Assembly (NCBI RefSeq): GCF_014898175.1
Contig: NZ_CP062948.1
Location: 1,860,001 to 1,924,000, forward strand
DNA: 64,000 nt
DNA from: Bifidobacterium lemurum
GTDB lineage: Bacteria; Actinomycetota; Actinomycetes; Actinomycetales; Bifidobacteriaceae
Direction of reading: 5' to 3'
Position 1 is the stretch's first letter, and each line of letters begins with the position of its first letter. Below are positions 34,170-44,000 of the stretch, one piece after another. Under the pieces are notes generated by a model. That model searched no databases, was not told the origin of the DNA, and was given only the letters and a program-made list of their open reading frames with translations. The translations under genes and the position numbers were made by a program.

Positions 34170-36119
34170 TCAGAGCGCGTCAAGCACGGCCGCGACGATG
34201 CCGTCCTCGGTCAGCCCATAGCGGGCGTCGAGCTCCGCCAGCGGCACGCGGTCGGTGAACTCCTTGGCCGCGCCGAAGTTGAGCGCGCGCATCGCGGCGT
34301 CTCCGGCGCGCGTGGACGTGCGCGAGTCCGCATTCGCGTAATAGGCGGTGATCTTCTCGCCCCAACCGCCCTCAAGCTGGCCGTCCTCCAACGTGACGAC
34401 CAACCGATGGGAACCGCGCAGGCCCTCCAGCGTGCGCGTGTCCAGCGTCGAGCACTGCCGCGGGTTGACCACCGTCGCGTCGATGCCGTGCCGCTCCCGT
34501 AGCGTGGCCGCGACCCGCTCTGCCAGCGGATACGTGTTGCCCAAGCCCAGAACCGCGACGTCGCCGCCGGCGTGCGTGATGCGATAGCCGGTGTAATCGT
34601 CCGCCGCGGACGCGTCGGGTTCGGCCGTGAACAGTGGATAGGAACCCGCCCGTTCGGCCGCGAGAATCGGCTCGCCGGGAACGCGGATCACCACCGGACC
34701 GGTGCTCGCCGGACCGGTGGACCATGCGAGCATATCGAGGAACTCCCGCTCGCCGGTGGGTGCCAGACAGGTCAATCCCGGAATATTGGCGAACATGGCG
34801 ATGTCGAACGCCCCGGAATGCGTGTTGTCGGAACCGGACAGCCCGCCGAGGAAGTCCAGCAGCGTCACGCGTGTGCCGTTCAACGCCAGCTCCTGCTGCA
34901 GCTGGTCGTAGGCGCGTTGGAAGAACGACGCCGTGGTGGCCAGCACCGGAACGCCGCCCGCCTTGGCGATGCCGGAGGCGAACGCCACCGCATGGCTTTC
35001 GGTGATGCCCGTATCCACGTAATGTCGGCCCGCGCGCTCACGGAACGCGTGGGTGATGCCGTTCGAACCCGGGGTGGCGGGGGAGATGACCACCAGTCCC
35101 GGCTCTCGCTCGAACCGGGCCTCCAGCGCGGCCATGGCGAGTTTGCCGTAATGCTTGCGGGGGTCATCCGGACGGTCCGCCGCGGCGTCAGGCGACTGCC
35201 AATGCGAGGCCTCGCATTGGCCCGCGTGCAGGTCGCGGTCGGACAGGTCGCATAGATCGGAATGCCAGGGCGCGTCTTCGTGCGGCGGCGTCGAAGGCCG
35301 GCGGGCGGCGGTATCCCCGGCGGGAGCCAATCCCAGCCCCTTCAACGTATGGATGTGCAGCACGATGGGATGGTCGATATTCTTGACCCCCTCGAAGGCG
35401 TCGACCAGCGCGGCCACATCGTTGCCGTCCTCGACGTAACGGTAGTCCAGTCCGAACGCCTGGAAGATATTGGGTTGGGCGGTGCCTCCCGAAGCGCGCA
35501 GGCGCGCCAGCGGTCCGTACATGCCGCCGAAATCGCCCGCGATGGACATCTCGTTGTCGTTGACGATGACGATCAGATTGCCGCCCTGCTCGGCCGCGTT
35601 GTTCAATCCCTCGAAGGCGATGCCGGAGCTGAGCGAACCGTCGCCGATCACGGCGATCACATTGCCGATCGGGGGGACTTCGGCCTCTTCCGCTTCGGCC
35701 GATGCCGTCTGCGCCGACATATCGCGAGTTTTCGCCAGACCACAGGCCAGCGAGATGGACGTGCCGGTATGTCCCAGCACGAAATGGTCGTGCTCGCTTT
35801 CGAGCGGATTGGTGAATCCCGTCACCTCGTCGTAGCGCTCCGCGTCGAGGTAGGCGGCGGCGCGTCCGGTGAGCATCTTATGCACATAGCTTTGGTGCGA
35901 CACGTCGAAGACGATGCGGTCGCGGGGAGAGTCGAACACGCGGTGCAGGGCGACCGTCGCCTCGACCATGCCGAGATTCGATCCGATATGGCCGCCATGC
36001 GCTTTGCCGTAGTCAAGCAGCGTCCGGCGGATCTCCGCGCATAATTGGGGCAGCTGGTCGGCCGAAAGCGCCTTCACGTCGGCTGGGCCGGTGATGTTCC
36101 CCAACAATGCGCCACTCAT
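34170..36119 (-). CDS. dxs: 1-deoxy-D-xylulose-5-phosphate synthase family enzyme
   Basis: ThDP enzyme family making DXP for isoprenoid, thiamine and pyridoxal synthesis. It has 649 residues, in the family range. The substrate histidine is in HGGHIGSN (H41, H44). ThDP motif GDGSLSSGIAFEGLNN with NDNEMSIAGDFGGMYG follows. The pyrimidine domain shows RYVDTGITESHAVAFASG. The normally strict GHQAYPHK motif reads SHQSYVHKMLTGR, so it may be a paralogue with a changed role. Start ATG 36119 has AAAGGAG 9 bases upstream; the frame extension to 36284 is rejected. Confidence 0.78.
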   Translation of the reverse strand: MSGALLGNITGPADVKALSADQLPQLCAEIRRTLLDYGKAHGGHIGSNLGMVEATVALHRVFDSPRDRIVFDVSHQSYVHKMLTGRAAAYLDAERYDEVTGFTNPLESEHDHFVLGHTGTSISLACGLAKTRDMSAQTASAEAEEAEVPPIGNVIAVIGDGSLSSGIAFEGLNNAAEQGGNLIVIVNDNEMSIAGDFGGMYGPLARLRASGGTAQPNIFQAFGLDYRYVEDGNDVAALVDAFEGVKNIDHPIVLHIHTLKGLGLAPAGDTAARRPSTPPHEDAPWHSDLCDLSDRDLHAGQCEASHWQSPDAAADRPDDPRKHYGKLAMAALEARFEREPGLVVISPATPGSNGITHAFRERAGRHYVDTGITESHAVAFASGIAKAGGVPVLATTASFFQRAYDQLQQELALNGTRVTLLDFLGGLSGSDNTHSGAFDIAMFANIPGLTCLAPTGEREFLDMLAWSTGPASTGPVVIRVPGEPILAAERAGSYPLFTAEPDASAADDYTGYRITHAGGDVAVLGLGNTYPLAERVAATLRERHGIDATVVNPRQCSTLDTRTLEGLRGSHRLVVTLEDGQLEGGWGEKITAYYANADSRTSTRAGDAAMRALNFGAAKEFTDRVPLAELDARYGLTEDGIVAAVLDAL

Positions 36120-36455
36120 ACCCGAGGCTCCTTTCCGTTCGCTGTGCCGAAAGTGCATGATATGACCGTGGGTGGCCGAAAGGAGGCGTTTTGGGTGAAT
36201 GCCCCCAACATCTCCTAATGTCCCGGCGCACGAACCGCCGCTCCAATCGCGTCCGTGCGACCCTCCCGCGCTTCGAAAACGCACATGAAACCGTTAGGAA
36301 TCCCGGAATTCCGCCATAATAGGTGATGTTAGATTGTTTGAATCATGTGCGCTAAAGTCGCACGGGCGTCTGGATGATGGAACCGCGTGCGACCCCGGTC
36401 GTAATATGGTCAGACGGACGGCCATGGGGGCCGGCCTGGATCGCAAGGAGCGCAC
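36120..36455. other. Divergent intergenic region, 336 bp
   Basis: No gene, RNA or known riboswitch pattern was found. GTCGCACG (36357-36364) and CGTGCGAC (36386-36393) form an 8-bp inverted repeat upstream of the oxidoreductase gene, a candidate operator. Two promoters should lie here since the neighbours are divergent. Confidence 0.5.
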
Positions 36456-37451
36456 ATGAAGGCCGTATACGCGTCAGGAGTCGACTACGACAACCCGCTG
36501 GACATGCTCGAAGTGGGCGAGCAGCCCGAACCCGAACCCCGCCCGTACTGGTCCACCATCTCCGTCAAGGCGGCCACCGTCAACCACCACGACGTGTGGA
36601 GTCTCAAAGGCGTGGGCCTTGCCGCCGCACAGACGCCGATGATCCTCGGCACCGACGCCGCCGGCGTCCTCGACGAGGACATCCCCGTGCGCAAAGGTCT
36701 CAAGGCCGGCGATGAGGTCGTGCTTTACACCTTCGTGGGCAACGACGGCAACGGCGTGCTGCCCGGCGAACGCCGCACCATCCTGTCCGAATGCTATCCC
36801 GGCACCATAGCCGAGAAAACCTCGGTGCCCAGCGCCAACGTGTTCGCCAAACCGAAGAACCTGAGCCTGGTCGAGGCCGCCGCGCTCGGCACCAGCTGGC
36901 TGACCGCCTATTCGCTGGTGTTCACCGCCGCGAACGTGAAGCCCGGCGACACGATCCTCGTCCAAGGCGCGGGCGGCGGCGTCTCCACCGCAGCCATCCA
37001 ACTCGCCCATGCGGCCGGACTCGAGGTGTTCGTCACCTCGCGCGACGAGGCCAAACGCGTCAAGGCTTTGGAGCTCGGCGCGGACGCCGTGTTCGAGGCC
37101 GGCGCGCGGCTGCCGAAAAAGGTCGACGCGGTGATTGAATCGGTGGGTGCGGCCACCTGGAGCCATTCCGTCAAATCGGTGCGACCCGGCGGCACCATCG
37201 CCATCTGCGGCGCCACCACCGGCGACCAGCCCGGAGCGGAACTCACCCGCGTGTTCTTCCAAGACATCCGCGTGCAGGGCAACACCATGGGCTCGCGCGA
37301 GGACTTCGGCCGCCTGCTGCGTTTCGTCGAGCACGCCGACCTGCATCCCGTGATCGACTCGACCTATGCGCTCGCCGACGCGCCTTCCGCATTCAAGAAG
37401 GTCATCGACGGCGGCGTGTTCGGCAAGGTCGCCATCGCGATCGCGGACTGA
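36456..37451 (+). CDS. Zinc-independent MDR-family oxidoreductase (quinone-oxidoreductase-like)
   Basis: A 331-residue medium-chain dehydrogenase/reductase. The N-terminal GroES-like fold (NHHDVWSLKG, GTDAAGVL) precedes a Rossmann domain with QGAGGGVSTAAIQLAHAAG. The structural-zinc cysteine cluster of true alcohol dehydrogenases is absent, so it resembles NADPH:quinone or enoyl reductases. The start ATG 36456 is preceded by AAGGAGCGCAC. It is divergent from the DXS-family gene. Confidence 0.87.
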   Translation: MKAVYASGVDYDNPLDMLEVGEQPEPEPRPYWSTISVKAATVNHHDVWSLKGVGLAAAQTPMILGTDAAGVLDEDIPVRKGLKAGDEVVLYTFVGNDGNGVLPGERRTILSECYPGTIAEKTSVPSANVFAKPKNLSLVEAAALGTSWLTAYSLVFTAANVKPGDTILVQGAGGGVSTAAIQLAHAAGLEVFVTSRDEAKRVKALELGADAVFEAGARLPKKVDAVIESVGAATWSHSVKSVRPGGTIAICGATTGDQPGAELTRVFFQDIRVQGNTMGSREDFGRLLRFVEHADLHPVIDSTYALADAPSAFKKVIDGGVFGKVAIAIAD

Positions 37452-37480
37452 TCGGCCTGTCGCGCTGTCGGCGGCAAAAA

Positions 37481-37642
37481 CCAGTTGGCACCCGTCGCGA
37501 CCAGTTGGCACTTGGGCCCTCCGGTTGGCACCCGCCCCGTATGACGTTTTCGCGTCGTTACGGCATCGCAAGGATTAGGCGTTTCAGATGGGTGCCAACT
37601 GGAGCCGTCAAATGCCAACTGGGTGTGACGGGTGCCAACTGG
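37481..37642. repeat. Intergenic inverted word array C with exact 20-bp period
   Basis: CCAGTTGGCACC lies at 37481, 37501 (ends CT) and 37521 (CCGG variant). Its reverse complement lies at 37591, 37611 (starts AA) and 37631. Spacing is exactly 20 bp in both arms. The copies pair first with last, second with fifth and third with fourth, making a 162-bp interrupted hairpin with a 58-nt loop. It lies between the oxidoreductase gene and purE. Confidence 0.9.
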
Positions 37643-37727
37643 ATGCGGGAACCGCGGAGTGGCTATGAATCTTCGCCCTTGCGGCGTACAGTGGAGTCGG
37701 ATTCTCAATAACCGGAGGTAAATGATA

Positions 37728-38231
37728 ATGGCGGACAATGCAACCACGCCCGAAGTGGCGGTGATTATGGGCTCGTCCAGCGACTGGGAGACCATGAAGC
37801 GCGCCTGCGACGTGCTCGACCAGTTCGAGGTTCCCTACCACAAGCAGGTCATCTCCGCGCACCGCACGCCTGAGCTGATGGGGCAGTTCGCGCATGAGGC
37901 CCGCGCCAAGGGATTCAAGGTCATCATCGCCGGCGCCGGCGGCGCCGCCCATCTGCCCGGCATGGTCGCCGCGCAGACCACGCTGCCGGTGATCGGCGTT
38001 CCGGTGCGTTCCCACGCGCTTTCCGGCTGGGACTCGCTGCTGTCCATCGTGCAGATGCCAGGCGGCATCCCCGTGGCCACCACCGCGGTCGGCAATTCGG
38101 GCGCGACCAATGCCGGCCTGCTGGCGGTGAGCATCCTGTCGACCACCGACGAGCGTCTGGCCGAAGCCTTGCAGGAATACCGCGACGGATTGAAGGACAA
38201 GGTGGAGGAATCCAATGCCCAGCTTGTCTGA
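37728..38231 (+). CDS. purE: N5-carboxyaminoimidazole ribonucleotide mutase
   Basis: Converts N5-CAIR to CAIR in purine synthesis. It has 167 residues. Motifs: [17 protein letters not shown] and [14 protein letters not shown] 37728 is 9 bases after GGAGG (37714-37718). ATG 37722 has only a 3-base gap and is less likely. The purK start lies inside the end of this gene. Confidence 0.95.
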   Translation: MADNATTPEVAVIMGSSSDWETMKRACDVLDQFEVPYHKQVISAHRTPELMGQFAHEARAKGFKVIIAGAGGAAHLPGMVAAQTTLPVIGVPVRSHALSGWDSLLSIVQMPGGIPVATTAVGNSGATNAGLLAVSILSTTDERLAEALQEYRDGLKDKVEESNAQLV

Positions 38232-39372
38232 GGAAACCAAAGGACGCGTGTCCACATTGATGCCCGGATCCACCATCGGCATCGTCGGCGGCGGCCAGCT
38301 TGGCCGCATGATGGCCCTAAGCGCCCGCTATATGGGTTTCAAGGTCGGCGTGCTCGACCCCACGGAGAACTGTCCGACCGCGCAGGTCGCCGATTTTCAG
38401 GTGACCGCCGCCTACGACGACACCGCCGCCATCCGCGAGCTGGCGGAACGCTGCGACGTGCTCACCTACGAATTCGAGAACGTGGACGCCGACGCCATCG
38501 ACGAGGTGCGCCATCTGGCCGCCGCGCCGCAGGGCACCGACCTGCTGCGCGTGACGCAGGACCGCGTCAACGAAAAACGGTTCATCAACGACCACGGCAC
38601 CGACACCGCGCCTTGGCGCGCGGTGAACTCCATCGCCGAACTCGAATCGGCGCTCGGCGAGATCGGCTACCCTGCGGTGCTCAAAACCCGCTCCGGCGGC
38701 TATGACGGCCACGGACAGACCGTGCTGCGTTCCGAGGCCGATCTGGACGAGGTGCGCGGTTTTGGGGATTTCGCGCCGAGCATCCTCGAGGGCTTCGTCG
38801 ATTTCGCGTTCGAGGCGAGCATCCTCGTGGCCGGAAACGGCAAGGATTTCGTCACGTTCCCCATCGTGCGCAACGAGCACCGCAACAACATCCTGCACAT
38901 GACCGTCGCCCCGGCCGAGGTGAGCGAGGATGTGGCCCAGGCTGCCCATGAACTGGCCCTGCGGTTGGCGGACGGCTTCGCGCTCGCGGGCACGCTCGCC
39001 ATCGAGCTGTTCGTGACCGAAGACGGCCGTGTGATCGTCAACGAGCTCGCCCCGCGCCCCCACAATTCGGGGCATTACACGATCGAGGCGTGCTCCATCG
39101 ACCAGTTCGACGCGCACGTGCGCGGCATCGCCGGTTGGCCCATGCCGCAGCCGAAGCTGCTCAGTCCGGCCGTGATGGTCAACGTGCTCGGCCAGCACGT
39201 CGAACCGACCCGCGCGCTGATCGGAGAGCATCCCGAGTGGAACGTGCATGATTACGGCAAGGCGGAAGGCCGCCACGACCGCAAGATGGGCCATATCACC
39301 GTGCTCACCGACGACACCGCCGCGACCGTGGCGGCGATCGAGGGCACCGGCTGCTGGAACGATCTGCGATAG
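38215..39372 (+). CDS. purK: N5-carboxyaminoimidazole ribonucleotide synthetase
   Basis: ATP-grasp ligase making N5-CAIR from AIR, bicarbonate and ATP. It has 385 residues. The N-terminus [13 protein letters not shown] is a family signature, followed by TYEFENVD and the ATP-grasp loop [11 protein letters not shown]. Late motifs [12 protein letters not shown] and MVNVLG are intact. It overlaps purE by 17 bp. ATG 38215 has GGAGG 6 bases upstream, within purE. Confidence 0.95.
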   Translation: MPSLSEETKGRVSTLMPGSTIGIVGGGQLGRMMALSARYMGFKVGVLDPTENCPTAQVADFQVTAAYDDTAAIRELAERCDVLTYEFENVDADAIDEVRHLAAAPQGTDLLRVTQDRVNEKRFINDHGTDTAPWRAVNSIAELESALGEIGYPAVLKTRSGGYDGHGQTVLRSEADLDEVRGFGDFAPSILEGFVDFAFEASILVAGNGKDFVTFPIVRNEHRNNILHMTVAPAEVSEDVAQAAHELALRLADGFALAGTLAIELFVTEDGRVIVNELAPRPHNSGHYTIEACSIDQFDAHVRGIAGWPMPQPKLLSPAVMVNVLGQHVEPTRALIGEHPEWNVHDYGKAEGRHDRKMGHITVLTDDTAATVAAIEGTGCWNDLR

Positions 39373-39439
39373 CGACGATGGCGGGCGGGCCGGGGCATGA
39401 CGCATCCGCTCGTCCGCCGGATAAGAGGACCGAGATTTC

Positions 39440-39826
39440 ATGGTCGAACGTATGGAACGTAATACCAAACAGAAGGACGCCATCCACGCGGCGTTGCAGG
39501 AGTGCGACGAGTTCATGTCGGCGCAGGAGCTGCACCGCAAACTGGAGGATGACGGGCTGAAGGTGGGGCTCGCCACCGTGTACCGCCAACTCAACGCCCT
39601 GGCGGATGCCGGCGTGGCCGATACCGTTCGGTTGGATGGCCAGCAGTTGTTCCGCTTATGCGGCGATGACGGACATCACCACCATCTGGTGTGCAAGAAG
39701 TGCGGCAAAACCGTTCAGGTGGATCCGCCCAGTGAAAGCTGGCTGCGTAAGGTGGCTTCGGCGCATGGGTTCACCGTGGAGTCGCACACCTTGGAGGTGT
39801 TCGGTTTGTGCCCGGACTGCCAGTGA
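39440..39826 (+). CDS. Fur-family metalloregulator, probably Zur
   Basis: A 128-residue protein with an N-terminal winged helix (TVYRQLNALADAGVADTVRL) and a C-terminal dimerisation domain with HHHHLVCKKCGK and CPDCQ, the structural zinc cysteine pairs. A zinc role is inferred because the next gene is a zinc-type binding lipoprotein with a palindromic site in front of it. Other Fur-family members cannot be excluded. It starts 67 bp after purK; an internal ATG at 39452 is possible. Confidence 0.88.
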   Translation: MVERMERNTKQKDAIHAALQECDEFMSAQELHRKLEDDGLKVGLATVYRQLNALADAGVADTVRLDGQQLFRLCGDDGHHHHLVCKKCGKTVQVDPPSESWLRKVASAHGFTVESHTLEVFGLCPDCQ

Positions 39827-39918
39827 TGGGATCGGTGATGGGGCTGCGGCGGGATCGCCGTCGGCCGCGTTGAAACCGTCGCATGGATGGCTGCGGCTGG
39901 GTTGCGTATGGAATATGG

Positions 39919-39946
39919 AAACCGCTCGGGACACTCGGGCGGTTTT
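39919..39946 (+). terminator. Rho-independent terminator after the Fur-family gene
   Basis: AACCGCTCG (39920-39928) pairs with CGGGCGGTT (39936-39944) around a 7-nt loop, with one G-T pair. TT follows. It sits between the Fur-family gene and the operator of the next gene. Confidence 0.7.
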
Positions 39947-39970
39947 CGCATATCCGGGGATAGTGTATGG

Positions 39971-39999
39971 TTGTTAATGAAAATGAATCTCATTAACAA
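39971..39999. promoter_or_regulatory. Zur/Fur-type operator
   Basis: A perfect 10-bp inverted repeat TTGTTAATGA / TCATTAACAA with a 9-bp centre (AAATGAATC). It directly precedes the zinc-binding lipoprotein gene and is next to the Fur-family gene, as expected for zinc-responsive control. Confidence 0.85.
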
Positions 40000-40013
40000 T
40001 GGAGAGGTTAAAG

Positions 40014-40919
40014 ATGATGCGTGAGAACCTATGGAAGCGGACGCTGGCGGGTGTGACGGCGATTTCGATGATGGCGGCATTGGCGGCCTGCGGTTCGGAC
40101 GGAAGCGGCTCGACGGCAGGCGACGGCGATGGGATCGCCGTGGTCGCCTCGATCAACCAGTGGGGTTCGGTGGCCCGCGAACTCGGCGGCGACCTGGTCG
40201 ATGTGACCACCATCATGAGCAACACCGGCGTGGAGGCCCACGACTACGAGCCGACCAGCCAAGACGTGGGACGGTTCGCTTCGGCGCAGGTCGTCGTGGT
40301 GAACGGCGCCGACTACGACTCCTGGGCCGTCAAAGCCGCCGAATCCACGCAGGCAACACTGGTGGATGCCGCCGAAGCCGCGGGCAAGACCTCCGGCGAC
40401 AATCCGCATGTGTGGTTTTCCGCGGATGTCCGCTCCGCCACGGCCGATGCGATCACCGAGGCCTATGTCGAGGCCGACCCCGAAAACCAGGCCACGTTCG
40501 AACAGCTCAACGAAGCTTGGCATGAGCGTGAGGCCGCTCTGGAATCGGCGATCGAGACGGCCGCCGCCACGACGGGCGGGCTGAATTACGCCGCCACCGA
40601 ATCCGTCGCCGCGTATCTGGCCGACGACCTGCAGCTCGACGACACCACCCCCACCGGGTACGCGCAGGCCACGGCCAACGACAGCGAACCCACCCCATCC
40701 GACCTGAAGGAGTTCATCGACGCGTTCGCCGGCGGCGACATCGCCCTGCTGGTGGTGAACACGCAGGAATCGAACGCCACCACCGACCAGATCGTCCAGT
40801 CCGCCGAACAGGCCGACGTGCCGACCGTCGGGATCACCGAACAGATGCCGGCCGAATACGACGACCTCATCGCATGGATGGAGGCGCTGGTGGGAGAATT
40901 CACGCAGGCGGTCGAGTAA
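40014..40919 (+). CDS. Zinc/manganese-type ABC substrate-binding lipoprotein
   Basis: A 301-residue lipoprotein of the ZnuA/TroA class. The signal peptide ends in the lipobox LAAC (about residue 22-25). The metal-ligand regions EAHDYEPT and NPHVWF carry histidines of the cluster A-I fold, with EQADVPTVGI typical of the second lobe. Start ATG 40014 is 6 bases after GGAGAGG. No permease or ATPase gene follows: the next gene is an unrelated protease. It may use a transporter encoded elsewhere. The operator in front suggests expression in zinc shortage. Confidence 0.9.
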   Translation: MMRENLWKRTLAGVTAISMMAALAACGSDGSGSTAGDGDGIAVVASINQWGSVARELGGDLVDVTTIMSNTGVEAHDYEPTSQDVGRFASAQVVVVNGADYDSWAVKAAESTQATLVDAAEAAGKTSGDNPHVWFSADVRSATADAITEAYVEADPENQATFEQLNEAWHEREAALESAIETAAATTGGLNYAATESVAAYLADDLQLDDTTPTGYAQATANDSEPTPSDLKEFIDAFAGGDIALLVVNTQESNATTDQIVQSAEQADVPTVGITEQMPAEYDDLIAWMEALVGEFTQAVE

Positions 40920-41005
40920 GGGCGCGACGCGGGCGATGTCGGTTTTCTTGGGTGCGATGCTACGCTTGGGGCTTTTCGCCCATATGACGAACACAAGGAG
41001 ACTGC

Positions 41006-44000
41006 ATGCGCGCGAAAGTCATTGCCGCACTCGCAACAGCGGCGATACTGGCTTCCACGTACGTTCCCGCGGCCGCCGCGGCCGACATCCAACAGTGGGA
41101 TGAGCGGCAGGCGCCCGTCCTCTACGGCACCAAGGAAATGACATTGAAGGTGGGCGACCCGTACGCGCCGAACGAGGCCGCCTACCGCGTATACGCCAAG
41201 GACATCGAGGACGGCGACCTGACGCGCGCCGTCGAAACCACGGGCGATGAGATTCCCCTCACTGACGGCGCGGTGGACGCGGAGGCGGCCGGCAACACGT
41301 ACACGCTGACCTCGTCCGCGACGGATTCGGACGGCAACACCGCAAGCATGACGACCACGGTGCGTGTGTTGCCCGCCGATTCGACCGAGCGCCGTTCCAT
41401 CGTGCGCAAGGTCTACAACAACGCAAGCGCCTGGAACACACAGCTGCAGGGCATCCTGCGTATGGACGCCCACGACCGCCAGACCGTCGGACTGAGCGTG
41501 CCCGCGGGAGGCAGCGTCGAGGTGGAGGTCCTCACCGGCGACACCGACGTCAAATTCACCTGGCCGACGAACGACACGCACACCGACGGCGAAACCGTCA
41601 CCGTGAAACCGGGGCGGAGCGCCACCCTGACCGGCTCGACCGCCGGCGCGTCCCCGCTGACCGTATACACGCCCATGAACTCGCGCGGCGAAGGCTCCAC
41701 CGACAAAGACATCACCGTGCGCTTCACCTACGGCGACGATGCCCGCCTGACCCCCTACTACTATCTGGGCGACGACCAAGGCGAATTCTTCTCCCGATGG
41801 GACGAGGCCTACGCCGAAGACGGCGACCCGTACGCGCTGGTCGAAAGCGGCCGGTCGATGACGCTGATGCGCAACGACATCGACAAAGCCAATCTGTTCC
41901 GTCTCTTCCCGACGCTTGACAAAGCGCTTACCTACTTCGACGACATCATCCAGCGGGACGACGAGCTCATCGGTCTCGACGCCCGCGCCATCGACCCCCT
42001 CGACCAGCAGGTGCGCAGCAAGGAGTTCTTCCGCGCCAACATCCACGGAGCCGGCGGCGCCTACTACAGCGGCGACCACGTCGGCGTGAACGCGGAATAC
42101 GTATGGTCCCTCTTCGATAAAGGATGGGGACTGCTGCATGAGATCGCGCACGGCTACCAAGGAACGCTGGGGCGCAACAGCGGCAGCTTCGACGGCGGCG
42201 AGACGAGCAACAACGTGCTGGCCTACTATGTTCAGCACAATACCGACATCCTTGATGTGAAAGCCGTCGGCTGGGACTACTGGTGGGACCGGCAAAGCGG
42301 GGAGCTCTCAGTGAACCGCGACTACCGGCTGACGCCGGACTCGCCAAACTTCGAATGGAACCATCCGCTGCTCAATGCCTACGTCAGCATGCTGGACGCC
42401 GTGGGCCAGTCGGCTTACCGAGACCAGTCCGCCAAAGACGCCAACGGCCGCGAACCGCTCGGCGTGGTCAACCACTGGTATCGCGCCTACCTGAACGCCG
42501 GCGGATCGATCACCAACGAATCCGCGTGGCTGTTGGCGCTTGCGGACAACTATGGTGTGGATTTCGCGCCGTTCCTCGACGCGTGGGGCGTCGAGATCCC
42601 GTCCGACACCCGACGCCAGTTGCAGGAGCGTCCCGATCTCGATCGGATGGTGATTCTCGCGGACGCGATCGGCGTCGACGAGTTCGGCGTCAGCGCGGAT
42701 CCGGATTTGGAGTCCGCGGTGATGGCCTCGTTGGGCACGACATACCGGTTCCAGGTCGTCAAAACCAGTCTGCTTGCGCAAAGTTTGCATGAGGCGGGCG
42801 CGAATCCCTCCGGCACCGTGGAAGTCTCCGTCTCCGGCGCCGATTTGGACGGACGCAACATCCACGTCGTCAACAACGGAACGACCGTCGCCGTGCTGCC
42901 GATCGCGGACGGCAAGGCGAGCGGAACGCTGCCGACCGGCTCCTACCAGCTGCAGGCTCCGCTGGCCGACGGATATTCGCAGCCGATTCTCTCCGATATC
43001 ACGGTTCTTCCGGGAGCGACCACGCGGGCGACCGCGCGCTACCGGTCCGACGGCCTGCTGACCGGCGGCGGATTCCGTCTGCTCGGCCAGTGGTATGGCA
43101 CGCTCGCCTTCCAAGCGACATTGGATGTCGACGACCATGTGCTGAAGGTCACGTTGGGACAGAGCAACACCGGATGCGGCGGCTACACGGGCGCGGGCGA
43201 CTGCGCGGCCGTCACCGTCACCGACGATGCGGGCACCGTCAAAACCACCACGGCGGGCAAAGTCGCGCAATGGGTGCTGCCCGGCGGCACGGCGCATTTC
43301 TCCGATATCAGCGGTGGTGACGACAATCCGAACGTGCCGCTCGCCATCGGCGACAGAATCGTTGTCCGTTGGCATTTGTGGAACCGTAACGACCGCACCC
43401 AATTCACCGATGAGAACGGCGCCGAACAGACCGCCAACCGTATGACGGCCATGGAGGAGACCTATGAGGTGACGGCGGCCGGACTCGTTCGCGCCGGCAT
43501 GGATGACGCCGAGCGCGACGCGATGATCGGCGACATGGCGAAGCGTCGGCTGGATGAGGCACGCGATGACTGGGACGAGTCCCGACTGGCCAATCGCCGG
43601 TACGACGTCGGTCGCCGAGCCAGCGTCGCCTTATGGTACGCCTTACTGCCCGAAAGCGAGCGGGATGAGTACGCGCAGTTCATGGATATGGTACTGCACG
43701 GTTCCAAGCCGGTGATTCAGCTGACGGACGCCGAAGTGACCGTCAGCGAAGGCGACGCGTTCGATCCGAGCGAGTATCTGGCCTCCGCCACCGATGTGGA
43801 GGATGGAGATATCTCCGGTCGGGTGATGGCGGATGTGCCGCACGATATCGGCGAGGTCGGTGAGCATACCGTCACCTACGCGGTGACCGACAGCGACGGC
43901 AATGCCACCGCGGTTCGGCTGGACGTCACTGTGGAGGCCGGGGAGGATCCCGATCCGGATCCAACACCCGACCCGGATCCCGCTCCCGATCCGGATCCCG

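Noticed and set aside
37481..37642. CRISPR-like array because of the regular 20-bp spacing
   Set aside because: Only three copies per arm, the second half is inverted, spacers are 8 bp, and no cas genes are present.
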